64,000 nucleotides of DNA from Parvularcula lutaonensis (GCF_014651915.1 NZ_BMXU01000001.1:1619501-1683500); one strand, 5' to 3'; counted from the stretch's first letter, positions 1 to 10,714 are shown. Notes: generated from the sequence alone by a model not told the origin. Numbers and translations are program-made.

Positions 1-242
1 TTCGCAACAATGTCCTTCTCGGAGAAGCTACCCGTATCCACACGGGCGACAGCGAAGGCATCATCGGGTTCGAGGCGGGCAAGAATCACATTGATGATCT
101 GCTGCGCCTGGTCGATTTCCTTCGTATACGTCCCCGACGTATCGATCAGCATGTAAACGCCGGTATTGGTCGCCGGCGGCTCGCCACAGGCGGCAAGGCC
201 TGCGGTAAGCGTGGCGGTGAGTGTGATGATCAGCTTACGCAT
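1..242 (-). CDS. Lipoprotein with von Willebrand-type start (partial, C-terminus outside window)
   Basis: Only the first 80 residues lie in the window; the gene runs off the left edge. It starts MRKLIITLTATLTAGLAAC, a lipoprotein signal with a lipobox ending in Cys19, so the mature protein should be lipid-anchored. After a short linker comes YMLIDTSGTYT, which resembles the first strand and DxSxT metal site of a von Willebrand A domain, here written DTSGT. The gene begins 10 bases after the stop of the membrane protein at 253-1707, so the two are probably cotranscribed and may act together. The VWA call rests on one motif. Confidence 0.6.
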   Translation of the reverse strand, partial: MRKLIITLTATLTAGLAACGEPPATNTGVYMLIDTSGTYTKEIDQAQQIINVILARLEPDDAFAVARVDTGSFSEKDIVA

Positions 243-252
243 GGTCACCTCC

Positions 253-1707
253 CTAAGCAGCCTTCTGGCCCGAAAGCCTGGCTTCGGTTTCTTCGAGCAT
301 CTCGCGGGCACCGGGAGACGCCTTCATCTCCTTGCGCACATCAAGGAAGCGTTTCTCAGCCCACAGAGGAGCGAAGATCGCAACGTCATAGAGCTGGGCA
401 AAAACCTTGCCCCCCTCGTCGAATGTCCGTGCAAGGATCCGCAGGGTGAACGCCATGGTCATGAGGACGCCCGAGGCACCCCAGCCTAGAACGGCACGCA
501 TGGAGTGGATGAAGGTCTCGAGCGGGATCGCGATGAAGGTCAGCGCGAAGGGCAGGATGAAGCCCATCCCCATCTGCGCCGCCGTCGTGATCCACAGGAA
601 GCTCGCCTCCTGCGCCACTTCCCCGCGCAAGACCGCAGCGGTGGCGAGCTCGTCCTGGAGGAGAAGCTCGCGCATATAGGCAAGGCCCGCTTCCACACTG
701 GCCAGCGAGAGGAGCAGCGTGAAGCTGACAATCGCAAGCCGGGTCCGCACTTTGTCCGCAAGCGAAGCGATGACCGGGAAGAGCGAGGTGATCCGCAGGC
801 ACTCCATCAGGAACAGGCCCATGGAAAGCTCGACCAGGATAATGACGAGGGCGGCTATATCGGCCGTCTTGAAGCTGCCGATATAGGTGTTGCCGCCGAC
901 CATCTCGGACATCGGACGGGCGATGAGGTGGAAGTTCACCACCGCGCCGCCGGTCGCGACGAGAAGGACGAGACCCGCAATGAAGAACTGGACGAGGGCA
1001 GAGCTTTGCAGCGCCATGGCGGCCTGGTCCGTGTCCTCGTGGATCTCCTCGAACTTGCGCATCGATTCATCCACAACGGCCGCGCGCTCGTTCAGGGTCT
1101 CGACCCGTGTCTTCACTTGGCCCAGCAGCCTGACGCTCTCACGCCAGCTCGGGGCCATGTCGTGGAGGTGCTTGTGACGCATACGGCAGTCTTCGCGATA
1201 GGCCTTGTTGGCCTCTTCGCCTGCCTTCTTGAACGAGCCATGGATCGACTCGAGAACCTGACGCAGGACAGGTTCGGCCTTGTCCGGCACGGCGGCAACG
1301 GCCTCGACCGCATCGGCCCAGCCCGGAGGGGCCGGCGGGTTGGATGCAGATTTGGCGTAGTCCTCATCGAGCCTGGTTGCGTGACCCGCCAGCTCCTGAT
1401 GCAGGGTCGGGTAGTCGCCGAGATCGCGGTGCACCTTGTCGGCAAAGCGCTCGTATTCGCGCTCGACCATGCGCGCGGCAGCCTCCCGGCCTGCGGAGAG
1501 AAGGACCTCGCGGTTCCTCTGCACAAGGCGCGTCCGCACGCTGACCAAGGTGCGCGAGGCGAAGCGCAGCCCCCCGGCGATCGCCTGGCAGGCTTCGAGG
1601 ATGACATTCTGGATGGGCGCTCTTGCCATGTAGAGCGCCATGACGATCCCGGCCGCCAAGGCCGCGGTGCCGGCGATACCGCCGGAGAAAAGACTGAAAT
1701 CGGACAA
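253..1707 (-). CDS. Multi-pass membrane protein with central helical domain, unknown function
   Basis: A 484-residue protein I do not recognise. I chose a TTG start at 1707 because GGGAGGGG lies seven bases upstream; the open frame continues further but the extra residues look non-coding. A hydrophobic helix lies near residues 8-28, followed by about 200 charged helical residues rich in Glu, Arg and Lys, then roughly five or six membrane segments between about residue 235 and 430, and a charged tail. The layout suggests a membrane-anchored coiled-coil domain. It sits directly upstream of a lipoprotein with a VWA-like start. No catalytic motif is visible. Confidence 0.7.
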   Translation of the reverse strand: MSDFSLFSGGIAGTAALAAGIVMALYMARAPIQNVILEACQAIAGGLRFASRTLVSVRTRLVQRNREVLLSAGREAAARMVEREYERFADKVHRDLGDYPTLHQELAGHATRLDEDYAKSASNPPAPPGWADAVEAVAAVPDKAEPVLRQVLESIHGSFKKAGEEANKAYREDCRMRHKHLHDMAPSWRESVRLLGQVKTRVETLNERAAVVDESMRKFEEIHEDTDQAAMALQSSALVQFFIAGLVLLVATGGAVVNFHLIARPMSEMVGGNTYIGSFKTADIAALVIILVELSMGLFLMECLRITSLFPVIASLADKVRTRLAIVSFTLLLSLASVEAGLAYMRELLLQDELATAAVLRGEVAQEASFLWITTAAQMGMGFILPFALTFIAIPLETFIHSMRAVLGWGASGVLMTMAFTLRILARTFDEGGKVFAQLYDVAIFAPLWAEKRFLDVRKEMKASPGAREMLEETEARLSGQKAA

Positions 1708-1844
1708 GGGTAGCCCCTCCCGTGAAAACCCATCGCCCACCCGAACGCTCCGCCGGAGCCGAACGCCGTCCCGCCCTGATTGGATGGCAGGACTGGGGAG
1801 GGACGCGGGCGGGAAACGGGCGAAATTGGGGCGGCGGCGCAAAG

Positions 1845-1859
1845 CCTTGCTTGGCAAGG
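1845..1859. promoter_or_regulatory. 15-bp palindrome upstream of hrcA
   Basis: CCTTGC-TTG-GCAAGG is a perfect inverted repeat 38 bases before the hrcA ATG, in the 190-base region shared with the divergent membrane gene at 253-1707. It is not a CIRCE element (TTAGCACTC-N9-GAGTGCTAA). It could be an operator or a leader hairpin; there is no direct evidence for either. Confidence 0.3.
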
Positions 1860-1897
1860 GATTGCGCCCCCTACACGGAAGGGGAAACCATCGCTAA

Positions 1898-2941
1898 ATG
1901 GAGACCGTGACCCAGATTTCGGAAATAGACGCGCGCTCGCGAAGCATTTTCAAGACGCTGGTCGAGACTTATCTCGAAACCGGTGAGCCTGTGGGCAGCC
2001 GTACGCTCTCGCGCCGCGAAGGGGTTGATGTTTCCCCTGCGACAATCCGCAACGTCATGGCGGACCTGACCGAGCTTGGGCTGCTCGAGGCGCCTCACAC
2101 ATCGGCAGGCCGCCTGCCGACCGAACGTGGTCTGCGGCTTTTCGTCGATGGCATGCTCGAAGTAGGCGAGCCGACACCGGAGGAGCGGGCGGTTCTCGAA
2201 AAACAGGCTGCTGACGGAGATGCCCAGGGCGTGCTCGACAGCGCCGCGGACAAGCTCTCGGGCCTCACGCGCATGGCGAGCCTCGTCATGGCGTCGAACA
2301 GCGACCGCCCCTTGAAGCACCTTGAATTCATCAGGCTCGATGACACGCGGGCGCTGGCCGTGATCGTCGACGCCGCAGGGGATGTCGAGAACCGCCTGAT
2401 CGAGCTGCCGCCGGGCATGCCCGCTACCTCGCTGATCGAGGCGGCGAACTATCTCAATGCCCAACTCAGCGGCCGCACCCTCAAGGAGGCCCGCGAGCAC
2501 GTCCTCCAAGAGATCGAGCAGCGGCGGACCCAGCTTGATGACCTCACCGCGGAGCTTGCCAAGCGCGGGATTGTCGAACTGTCGAACCTGCCCGAGCGGG
2601 GTGGGCGCCAGCTCATCGTGCGCGGACAGAGCAACCTCCTCGCCGGGGCGCAGGACGACCTCGAGCGGGTGCAGCAACTCTTCGACGAGCTGGAACGCAA
2701 AGAGGGACTGATCGACCTCCTCGAAGCGGCGCGGGAAGGCGAAGGGGTGCGGATCTTCATCGGCGCCGAGAACCGGCTTTTCAGCCTTTCGGGAAGCTCC
2801 GTGGTTGCTGCTCCGTATCGGGACAGCGATCGCAACATCATCGGCGTGCTCGGTGTCGTCGGCCCGACACGCCTCAACTATGGGCGCGTGATCCCACTCG
2901 TGGATTATACTGCCGACCTCGTCTCGCGGATGATCCGGTGA
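1898..2941 (+). CDS. hrcA: Heat-inducible transcription repressor HrcA
   Basis: This 347-residue protein is the repressor that in many bacteria binds CIRCE inverted repeats in front of groESL and dnaK operons and is kept active by GroEL. The N-terminal winged helix is clear: a segment with SRSIFKTLVETYLETGEPVG, then VSPATIRNVMADL and the conserved THTSAGR-type motif (here PHTSAGRLPTERG, about residues 66-78). The C-terminal GAF-like part ends with the usual GVVGPTRLNYGRVIPLVDY segment. Length is normal. A purine-rich AAGGGG lies upstream of the ATG. In alphaproteobacteria hrcA is often next to grpE; here grpE is 9.4 kb away and on the other strand. Confidence 0.96.
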   Translation: METVTQISEIDARSRSIFKTLVETYLETGEPVGSRTLSRREGVDVSPATIRNVMADLTELGLLEAPHTSAGRLPTERGLRLFVDGMLEVGEPTPEERAVLEKQAADGDAQGVLDSAADKLSGLTRMASLVMASNSDRPLKHLEFIRLDDTRALAVIVDAAGDVENRLIELPPGMPATSLIEAANYLNAQLSGRTLKEAREHVLQEIEQRRTQLDDLTAELAKRGIVELSNLPERGGRQLIVRGQSNLLAGAQDDLERVQQLFDELERKEGLIDLLEAAREGEGVRIFIGAENRLFSLSGSSVVAAPYRDSDRNIIGVLGVVGPTRLNYGRVIPLVDYTADLVSRMIR

Positions 2942-3009
2942 CTGCAGCGCGGGGCTTGAAGCCCCGTTGGCCTTCTCCACATGACATGCGCGTCACGGGA
3001 GGGGTGCTG

Positions 3010-4065
3010 ATGAAAGCCTTCGGAATGGCCTGCTTGTCGCTCCTTGGGAGCGCGTTCGCCCAGCCAGCGATCGATTTCTCGGGCGTCCAGGAGGATCTCG
3101 CCGGGGAGCCGACGCGGGTCCTTGTCCTTGGTACGACGCATATCAACCAGCTGGAGCCCGAGCAGTTCCCTCTCGAGAACCTTTCGCTCCTCCTGAACAG
3201 GCTCGAGGCTTTCGCCCCCGACTTCATCGCGGTGGAGAATATTTCCGGCCAGAATTGCGAGCTCCTCGTTCGGTACAAGGATGTCTATCCGGGCGTCGCT
3301 GATCAGTACTGCCCCGACACGGAAAAGGCGCTTGCGAGCCTCGGGATGACGATGCCCGAAGCCACTGTCGCGCTATGGCAGCTTCGGGACGGCCGGGAAG
3401 GCGCGCGCTCTGCGGCGGACAGGCGACGGCTTGCCGCGCTCTATCTTGCAACTGGCAACCCCTACAGCGCGGTCGTGCAGTGGTATGCGCTGCCTGAAGA
3501 CGAGCGAAAGCTGGGTGATGGCCTGACCGAAGAGCTGATCGCGGAGATCGACAAGAGGACCGCGTCGCGCAACGAGAGCAACGTCATCGCAGCGGTGCTG
3601 GCCCACCGTCTCGGCCATGACCAGGTCTGGCCGATGGATGACCACTCCGCCGACCGCATCCTGATCAGGGCGGAAGAAAATCCGTTCCCCGCCCTGAGCG
3701 AGCATGTGTGGAGCGCCGAACCCGAGGGCCGCGCCTTCTACGAGAAGAGCCTGTCGCTCCTTCAGACCCCGGAGGGTGTCCTCGAAGCCTATCGCCGGCT
3801 CAATTCGAAGAAGGCGCAGGAGCTCACGATTGCCGGCGACTTCGGCGGCGCTGCTGCTCACAGTACTGTGACGCGGACCTATGTCGCCTGGTGGCAGGCA
3901 AGAGGGCTGCGCATGGCAGCGAACGTGGTCGAGATCGCAGGCAGCAAGCCTGAAGCCAAGGTGCTTGTTATTGTCGGCGCGTCCCACAAGGCGTATTTCG
4001 ACGCTTATCTCGACCAGATGCACGATATCGAACTGGTCAGCGTGGACCAGATCCTGAACGACTAG
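3010..4065 (+). CDS. DUF5694-like secreted protein (TraB/Tiki-like fold)
   Basis: A 351-residue protein; the ATG at 3010 is preferred because GGGAGGGG lies just upstream, and it gives a short signal peptide ending near SAFA. The mature region contains LVLGTTHI followed by a segment with FIAVENISG, the pattern of DUF5694 proteins, which are distantly related to TraB/GumN/Tiki putative metalloproteases. A late GASHKAYF motif supports this. The substrate is unknown. Its stop codon interlocks with that of the convergent aspartic protease gene at 4062-4577. It lies 68 bases after hrcA on the same strand and could be read from the same promoter. Confidence 0.75.
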   Translation: MKAFGMACLSLLGSAFAQPAIDFSGVQEDLAGEPTRVLVLGTTHINQLEPEQFPLENLSLLLNRLEAFAPDFIAVENISGQNCELLVRYKDVYPGVADQYCPDTEKALASLGMTMPEATVALWQLRDGREGARSAADRRRLAALYLATGNPYSAVVQWYALPEDERKLGDGLTEELIAEIDKRTASRNESNVIAAVLAHRLGHDQVWPMDDHSADRILIRAEENPFPALSEHVWSAEPEGRAFYEKSLSLLQTPEGVLEAYRRLNSKKAQELTIAGDFGGAAAHSTVTRTYVAWWQARGLRMAANVVEIAGSKPEAKVLVIVGASHKAYFDAYLDQMHDIELVSVDQILND

Positions 4066-4577
4066 CCCGTGTAGAGAACAAGAGTGTCAGGCGTCGTCTC
4101 GCGACGCTCGAACCGGTTGAGGCCATTGACCCCGAACAGGCTGATGTCGAGCTTGTCGTCGGGCAGCACCACGATCCGCAGGTCTCTGAGTTCGATGTCG
4201 CCGATCGTCAGCACAGGGAGCGTAGCGGGTGCGCCGAGGACTTCGCCATTGGCTGTCGAGAAGGGTACGCGATAATCGCGCTCCCTTGGCCTGATTCCGG
4301 CCTTGCGGGCGTCGCTGGCCCGCAAGGTCACGATGCTCGCCCCGGTGTCGACCAGCATCCGGGTCGAACGTCCGCCGATCTGCGCATCGAGCACGAAGTG
4401 ACCATCCCGCTGGGCATCCACCACCACGCTCACCGGAGCGCCGCCTTCACGAACGACTTTCTGCGGCATGGGCGCCCGCAACGGATTGAACCTGCCCTCG
4501 TCATCGAAGCTTCTCAGCCCGAAGAAAAGGATCACGGCAGCAACCGTACCCAGGGCGAGAAATCCGTTGTTCTGCAA
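4062..4577 (-). CDS. Retropepsin-like aspartic protease, membrane anchored (TIGR02281/clan AA type)
   Basis: About 171 residues if a TTG at 4577 is used, which has GGAAGGG nine bases upstream; a GTG at 4604 would add nine residues. A single membrane helix (FLALGTVAAVILFFG) is followed by a linker and a retroviral-type protease domain. The catalytic motif is LVDTGASIV, and the domain continues through the usual strands to LFGVNGLNRF, which replaces the more common LLGMxFL. One-domain enzymes of this kind act as dimers. Alphaproteobacterial members face the periplasm, and their substrates are unknown. The gene is convergent with, and overlaps by four bases, the DUF5694 gene. Confidence 0.82.
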   Translation of the reverse strand: MQNNGFLALGTVAAVILFFGLRSFDDEGRFNPLRAPMPQKVVREGGAPVSVVVDAQRDGHFVLDAQIGGRSTRMLVDTGASIVTLRASDARKAGIRPRERDYRVPFSTANGEVLGAPATLPVLTIGDIELRDLRIVVLPDDKLDISLFGVNGLNRFERRETTPDTLVLYTG

Positions 4578-4651
4578 GACGAGGTCCCTTCCGTGGCCAA
4601 ACACACCGTTTCAGATAAACACGTTTGGCGCAAAACGCACGGGAGACGAAG

Positions 4652-4999
4652 GTGAAGCTTTCAGCAATAGCCGGGGTTCTCGGCTTTCTGGCCGTTGCGC
4701 TCGGCGCGTTCGGTGCGCATGGGCTGGAGGACCGGCTGGGTCAGCAGGAATTGGGCTGGTGGCAGACGGCAACGCTCTACCTGCTTGTTCACGCGGCTGT
4801 CTCAGCAGCTCTTGGAACGGGTGACAGCCGCTGGCATCGCGCAGGGTGGCTTATGGCGGCGGGAGCTGCCCTGTTCTCCGGGACGCTCTACGCAATGGCG
4901 CTGGGAGCGCCGACCGCGCTTGGTGCGATCACGCCGGTTGGCGGTCTCCTGATGCTGGCAGGGTGGGCGAGCCTGGTCTGGTCAGCGCTCAGGGTCTAG
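4652..4999 (+). CDS. DUF423 small membrane protein (YgdD family)
   Basis: A 115-residue protein with four predicted membrane helices. The GTG start at 4652 follows GGGAGACGAAG and gives the usual N-terminus, with the family signature GFLAVALGAFGAHGL right after it. An in-frame TTG at 4625 would add nine polar residues and is less likely. DUF423 proteins are widespread inner-membrane proteins of unknown role. The 3' end overlaps dapB on the opposite strand by 18 bases, one of several tail-to-tail overlaps in this window. Confidence 0.88.
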   Translation: MKLSAIAGVLGFLAVALGAFGAHGLEDRLGQQELGWWQTATLYLLVHAAVSAALGTGDSRWHRAGWLMAAGAALFSGTLYAMALGAPTALGAITPVGGLLMLAGWASLVWSALRV

Positions 5000-5692
5000 G
5001 CCGAGAACGGCGCCCATGCCGTAAAGGCCCGGCTCCTTGCCGATCACCCATCTGGCCGCAGCGAGCGCGCCCCTCGCGAAGGCATCACGGCCGAGGGCGG
5101 TATGGCTGAGGGAGACGGTTTCGCCCTCGCCCAGGAAGCTGACATCATGTTCGCCATAAACGCCGCCACCACGACGGACGGCGAAGCCGATTTCTTCCGC
5201 ACGCCGCTCATCGTCGCGGCCGTGGCGTTCGAAGCGCGCAGCTTCCGAAAGCGCCGTACCGCGCGCGCGGGCTGCCGCTTCTCCAAGCAGAAGCGCGGTG
5301 CCTGACGGGCTGTCTTTCTTGTAGCGGTGATGGGTTTCGAGAATTTCGATGTCGAAGCCTTCAAGGCTTCGCGCAGCTTCTGCAACGAGGCGCTGCAGGA
5401 GCGCGATGCCAAGCGACATGTTCCCCGACTGGACTATGGGCACATGGCGCGAGGCTTCACGAACCGCCGCCTGCTGATCATCGTCGAGGCCCGTCGTCCC
5501 CGTCACGAGAGGTATCCCGTGCTCTTGGCAGTAGGCGGCAGCTTCCGCCGTTCCTTCGGGGGAAGAGAAGTCTATCAGAACGTCAGCGGCACCGTCTTCC
5601 CGAGGAGGAAAGTCCTGGCAGTCGGCGAGGGCCTTGATGGCCCGGCCCATGCGGCCAGCGCCGCCGAGGAGTGCGATCCGCATCTTATCCAT
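4982..5692 (-). CDS. dapB: 4-hydroxy-tetrahydrodipicolinate reductase
   Basis: DapB reduces 4-hydroxy-tetrahydrodipicolinate with NAD(P)H in the lysine and meso-diaminopimelate pathway. The N-terminal Rossmann motif is [13 protein letters not shown]. The catalytic and substrate-binding region is [16 protein letters not shown], with the HH pair, the Lys and the SGTA loop. At 236 residues it is a short but normal alphaproteobacterial form. The ATG at 5692 overlaps the last codons of dnaJ, with a second in-frame ATG at 5683 just after the dnaJ stop; coupling to dnaJ translation is likely. dapF of the same pathway is at 29.2 kb. Confidence 0.95.
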   Translation of the reverse strand: MDKMRIALLGGAGRMGRAIKALADCQDFPPREDGAADVLIDFSSPEGTAEAAAYCQEHGIPLVTGTTGLDDDQQAAVREASRHVPIVQSGNMSLGIALLQRLVAEAARSLEGFDIEILETHHRYKKDSPSGTALLLGEAAARARGTALSEAARFERHGRDDERRAEEIGFAVRRGGGVYGEHDVSFLGEGETVSLSHTALGRDAFARGALAAARWVIGKEPGLYGMGAVLGLDPER

Positions 5693-6842
5693 CCGTGCCG
5701 TTGAGCTTGTCCCAGAACGTCTTGGCCTTGCCGAGGAAATCGTTCGACTTCGGACAATCCTCACCACCGCCTTCTTCGCAGAACTCCCTCAGGAGCTCTT
5801 TCTGTCTCGCTGAGAGATTGGTCGGCGTTTCGACCTTGAGTTCGACATACATGTCGCCACGGGTCTTGCGGCGAAGCTGGGTCATGCCGGAGCCTCGCAG
5901 CCGGAATTTCGTACCGGTCTGGCTGCCCTCGGGGATCTTGATCTTGATCTTGCCACCCTCGATCGTCGGCACGTCGATTTCCCCGCCGAGCGCCGCTGTC
6001 ACCATCGGAACATGGGCCTCGCAATAGAGGTCTGGGCCGTCGCGCTCGAAAAGTTCGTGGTCATCAACGCTGACGAAGAGGTAGAGGTCGCCGAACGGCC
6101 CACCGCGCAGGCCGGCCTCTCCTTCGCCGGTGAGGCGGATGCGCGTGCCGTCTTCGACGCCGGCGGGCACTTCGACCTGCAGCGTCCGGGTCTTCCGTAC
6201 ACGGCCCTGGCCACCGCAGTTCTCGCAGGGGTCGGCGATGACCTCGCCCTGGCCCTGACAGGTGGGGCAGGTGCGCTCGACCGTGAAGAAGCCCTGCTGC
6301 GCGCGGACGCGGCCAGCGCCGCCGCAGGTGCCGCAGGCTGTCGGCTGCGTGCCCGGCTTGGCGCCAGAGCCCTCGCAAACGTCACACGCCTCGGAAGAGG
6401 GGATCGTGATCTCTTTCTTCACGCCCTCGAAGGCTTCGCGGAGGGAGATCTCGAGATCGTATTTGAGGTCGGCCCCTCTTTGTGCGGAGGAGCGCTGGCG
6501 CGTGCGTGCGCCGCCCCCGCCCATGAAGTCACCGAAGATGTCCTCGAAGATGTCGGAGAAGGCCCCGGCGCCGCCGAAGCCGCCGCCCATGCCTCCGCCA
6601 GCACCACCCATGCCGCCGTTCTGGAACGCGGCGTGGCCGAAGCGGTCATAGGCCGCTTTCTTCTGCTCATCAGAGAGGACCTCGTAGGCCTCGCCGATTT
6701 CCTTGAATTTTTTCTCGGCTTCCTCGTCCCCGGGGTTGCGGTCCGGGTGGTATTTCATGGCGAGCTTGCGGAAGGCCGACTTGATCGTCGCCGGGTCCGC
6801 GCTCCGCTCCACTCCGAGAAGGTCGTAATAGTCTTGTGCCAT
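5685..6842 (-). CDS. dnaJ: Chaperone protein DnaJ
   Basis: A 385-residue type I Hsp40 that delivers substrates to DnaK and stimulates its ATPase. The order is canonical: J domain with HPD (in YHPDRNPGD, about residue 33), a Gly/Phe region rich in GGMGG, four CxxCxGxG zinc-finger repeats (about residues 145-215), and the C-terminal peptide-binding domains. It begins three bases after the lipoprotein gene at 6846-7199 and its end overlaps dapB. It is therefore separated from dnaK by a terminator and a small gene rather than forming a dnaKJ pair. Confidence 0.97.
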   Translation of the reverse strand: MAQDYYDLLGVERSADPATIKSAFRKLAMKYHPDRNPGDEEAEKKFKEIGEAYEVLSDEQKKAAYDRFGHAAFQNGGMGGAGGGMGGGFGGAGAFSDIFEDIFGDFMGGGGARTRQRSSAQRGADLKYDLEISLREAFEGVKKEITIPSSEACDVCEGSGAKPGTQPTACGTCGGAGRVRAQQGFFTVERTCPTCQGQGEVIADPCENCGGQGRVRKTRTLQVEVPAGVEDGTRIRLTGEGEAGLRGGPFGDLYLFVSVDDHELFERDGPDLYCEAHVPMVTAALGGEIDVPTIEGGKIKIKIPEGSQTGTKFRLRGSGMTQLRRKTRGDMYVELKVETPTNLSARQKELLREFCEEGGGEDCPKSNDFLGKAKTFWDKLNGTDG

Positions 6843-6845
6843 TGA

Positions 6846-7199
6846 TTACTCACTGCCCACCGAAAGGACATCGGACTGCGGATGGCTTTCGTCGAGAGAG
6901 ACAAATTCGCCGCCATAGACTGTCAGAGCGCGGCTGCTAGTCCATTCGATGCTACCGGACTGGCCTTCGAAGACAGCGAACCTGTCGTCAGGGCCTAGCT
7001 CGTTTCCGGCTTCATCGACCAGGATCCAGGTCGCGTAGTCTGTCGTCGCACCGCAATCGACGATGTCGATCGCCGCAGAGAAGGCGCCATCGGGCGACGT
7101 CACCGCGGATCTGATGTCGTGGCCACATTTCCCCGAAAGCGAGGTACCGTCACACGCCCCCAAAAGGAGAGCAGAGATCAGGATGCTTTGCTTTGGCAT
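6846..7199 (-). CDS. Small lipoprotein of unknown function between dnaK and dnaJ
   Basis: A 117-residue protein starting MPKQSILISALLLGAC, a clear lipoprotein signal with the acceptor Cys at residue 16. The mature part is short and acidic with two further Cys residues (KCGHD and VDCGA) that could form a disulfide. It resembles small proteins that describe the response to a SPDG-type input, but I cannot assign a family. It lies directly upstream of dnaJ (three-base gap) and after the dnaK terminator, so lipoprotein, dnaJ and dapB probably form one operon. Confidence 0.75.
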   Translation of the reverse strand: MPKQSILISALLLGACDGTSLSGKCGHDIRSAVTSPDGAFSAAIDIVDCGATTDYATWILVDEAGNELGPDDRFAVFEGQSGSIEWTSSRALTVYGGEFVSLDESHPQSDVLSVGSE

Positions 7200-7246
7200 G
7201 GCTCACTCGCTCGGCTGACGCCATCTCGGAAACCGGGACCCATCTA

Positions 7247-7269
7247 CGAGAAAAGCCGGCTAGGCCGGC
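7247..7269 (-). terminator. Rho-independent terminator after dnaK
   Basis: On the minus strand GCCGGC-CTA-GCCGGC is followed by TTTTCTC. It sits 55 bases after the dnaK stop and before the lipoprotein gene, so it should end the dnaK transcript. Confidence 0.75.
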
Positions 7270-7278
7270 CCCGAGGGT

Positions 7279-7306
7279 CCCGGGCAGCGCTTTCGCGCTG
7301 TCCGGG
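7279..7306. repeat. Strong intergenic hairpin downstream of dnaK
   Basis: Two 12-base arms (CCCGGGCAGCGC and GCGCTGTCCGGG, one G-T pair) flank a TTTC loop. The right flank reads CCGGGATGACGG. The shape is that of dispersed alphaproteobacterial intergenic palindromes, and vaguely similar CCGGAATG-ended segments occur near 50925 and 53722. It may also help the adjacent terminator. Confidence 0.45.
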
Positions 7307-7323
7307 ATGACGGTCGGGCCGTC

Positions 7324-9246
<1,923 letters not shown>

Positions 9247-9304
9247 GGGTCTGTTTGTCTCCTTGTAGCGGGCCACTGTTGCCGGATCCTGCCCAGGCCT
9301 CCGA

Positions 9305-9335
9305 CGAATGGGCCCCTGTTGGACATCCAAAAGGG
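9305..9335 (-). promoter_or_regulatory. Candidate heat-shock (sigma-32 type) promoter of dnaK
   Basis: Read on the minus strand, CCCTTTTGG is followed after 14 bases by CCCATTCG, which loosely fits the CCCTTGAA / CCCATNTA pattern of sigma-32 promoters. It would place the dnaK start about 50 bases before the ATG. The -35 match is imperfect. The rest of the 9247-9533 region holds no gene that I can support. Confidence 0.35.
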
Positions 9336-9533
9336 TCGTGCCGAAGGCTCCCTCCGGCAGCCACAGGCATGTGGTGACCTTTTCGGCAGGATGCAACGGG
9401 TCGGCCCCGCGATTCGGCAAATCTTCTCACCGGAATTTTTGCGTCCGGCAGCAAGGCGTTTTGCCGTGTCTTGTGGAGCGCTCCGCGCGCCCGAAGTGTT
9501 CGCCGCCGGAAACGAGACAACGGAGTTTTTCCC

Positions 9534-10631
9534 ATGGCGGACACGAAATACCCGCATCTCTTCGAGAGCCTCACCTTGGGGTCATTGGAACTGCCGCACC
9601 GGGTCCTGATGGCGCCGCTGACGAGGAACCGCGCCCGAGCCGATGGAGTGCATAATGTCGAGCTTGCCAGCACTTATTATACTCAGCGGGCGGGAGCGGG
9701 CCTGATTGTCTCCGAGGCGACGGAGATTTCCCCTTTGGCGAAAGGCTATATCGATGTGCCGGGCATCTACCGCGATGCCCATGTCGATGCCTGGCAGAAG
9801 ATCACCGACAGCGTGCACGAAGCGGGCGGCCGTATCTTCTGCCAGCTCTGGCATTGCGGCCGGATCAGCCACACCTCGCTGCTGCCCGAAAACCAAGTGC
9901 CGGTTTCAGCCTCCGCCATCCGCGCCGACGCGCAAGTGTTCACGCGGAATGGTTTCGAGGATTGCTCCCAGCCCCGCGCGCTCGAGACCGAAGAGATCCC
10001 CGGCGTCATCGCAGAATACAGGCACGCGGCGGAGATGGCCAAGGCGGCAGGGTTCGACGGTGTCGAAGTGCATGCCGCCAATGGCTACCTGCTCGACCAG
10101 TTTCTCCATCAGCATACAAACAATCGTAACGACGCCTATGGCGGCTCGCCGGAGAATCGCGCCCGGCTGGCGGCGGAGGTCGTCGAGGCTTCTGCCGAGG
10201 TCTGGGGCGCCGACCGGGTCGGCATCCGGCTTTCGCCAACGGGCAAGTTTTCCGACATGAACCCCGAAGGCATGGAGGAGACAGTCGAAGCGCTCTTCAA
10301 ACGGATCAATCCGATGGGTCTTGCCTATCTCCATGTGGTGGAAAAATTCCCCGGTCTCGACGTGACGGAGGAGGAGCAGGCAACCCTCGATCGCCTGCAT
10401 GACAAGTGGGCCGGAACCTATATCGCGAACGGCGATTTCGATGCCCAGAAAGCGGAGGAATGGATTGCGCGCGGGCGTGCCGATGCGGTGACGTTCGGAC
10501 GCCTCTTCATCGCGAATCCGGACCTGCCCGAGCGTTTCCGCCGGAACGCCAAACTCAATGAGCCAAATCCGGACACGTTCTATGGCGGTGGGGCCGAGGG
10601 CTATACCGACTACCCGTTCCTCGACGAATAG
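9534..10631 (+). CDS. Old yellow enzyme family ene-reductase (NADH:flavin oxidoreductase)
   Basis: A 365-residue FMN enzyme of the NemA/OYE type, reducing activated C=C bonds or nitro compounds with NAD(P)H. The N-terminal LELPHRVLMAPLTRNRA and YYTQRAGAGLIVSEAT are typical. The substrate-anchoring pair is H and N in VEVHAANGYLLDQFL, followed by NNRNDAYGGSPENRAR; the C-terminal TFGRLFIANPDLPERF completes the barrel. The ATG at 9534 has CGGAG upstream. The gene is divergent from dnaK. The physiological substrate cannot be read from sequence. Confidence 0.94.
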   Translation: MADTKYPHLFESLTLGSLELPHRVLMAPLTRNRARADGVHNVELASTYYTQRAGAGLIVSEATEISPLAKGYIDVPGIYRDAHVDAWQKITDSVHEAGGRIFCQLWHCGRISHTSLLPENQVPVSASAIRADAQVFTRNGFEDCSQPRALETEEIPGVIAEYRHAAEMAKAAGFDGVEVHAANGYLLDQFLHQHTNNRNDAYGGSPENRARLAAEVVEASAEVWGADRVGIRLSPTGKFSDMNPEGMEETVEALFKRINPMGLAYLHVVEKFPGLDVTEEEQATLDRLHDKWAGTYIANGDFDAQKAEEWIARGRADAVTFGRLFIANPDLPERFRRNAKLNEPNPDTFYGGGAEGYTDYPFLDE

Positions 10632-10660
10632 ATGGCTTTGATTCTTCCTGTAAGGTTCTC

Positions 10661-10704
10661 TTGACAGTTGGGCATGTAAGGGCTACCTGACACACACTGT
10701 CAGG
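10661..10704 (+). promoter_or_regulatory. Promoter and perfect inverted repeat before the hydrolase-HTH cassette
   Basis: TTGACA (10661-10666) is followed after 17 bases by TACCTG (10684-10689) as a weak -10. Overlapping the latter is CCTGACA-N5-TGTCAGG (10686-10704), a perfect 7-bp inverted repeat that runs into the AGGAGGA ribosome site of the gene at 10715. Its place between -10 and start codon suits a repressor operator. The HTH protein at the end of the same cassette is one candidate for binding it. Confidence 0.5.
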
Positions 10705-10714
10705 AGGACCTTAC

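Noticed and set aside
505-1713. 402-codon open frame on the plus strand
   Set aside because: Antisense to the membrane protein at 253-1707, which has a membrane-protein hydropathy pattern, a ribosome site and a neighbouring lipoprotein; the plus-strand frame has none.
1845-1859. Palindrome before hrcA as a CIRCE element
   Set aside because: Sequence CCTTGC-TTG-GCAAGG has neither the TTAGCACTC arms nor the nine-base spacer of CIRCE.
1871-2980. 369-codon open frame on the minus strand
   Set aside because: Antisense to hrcA.
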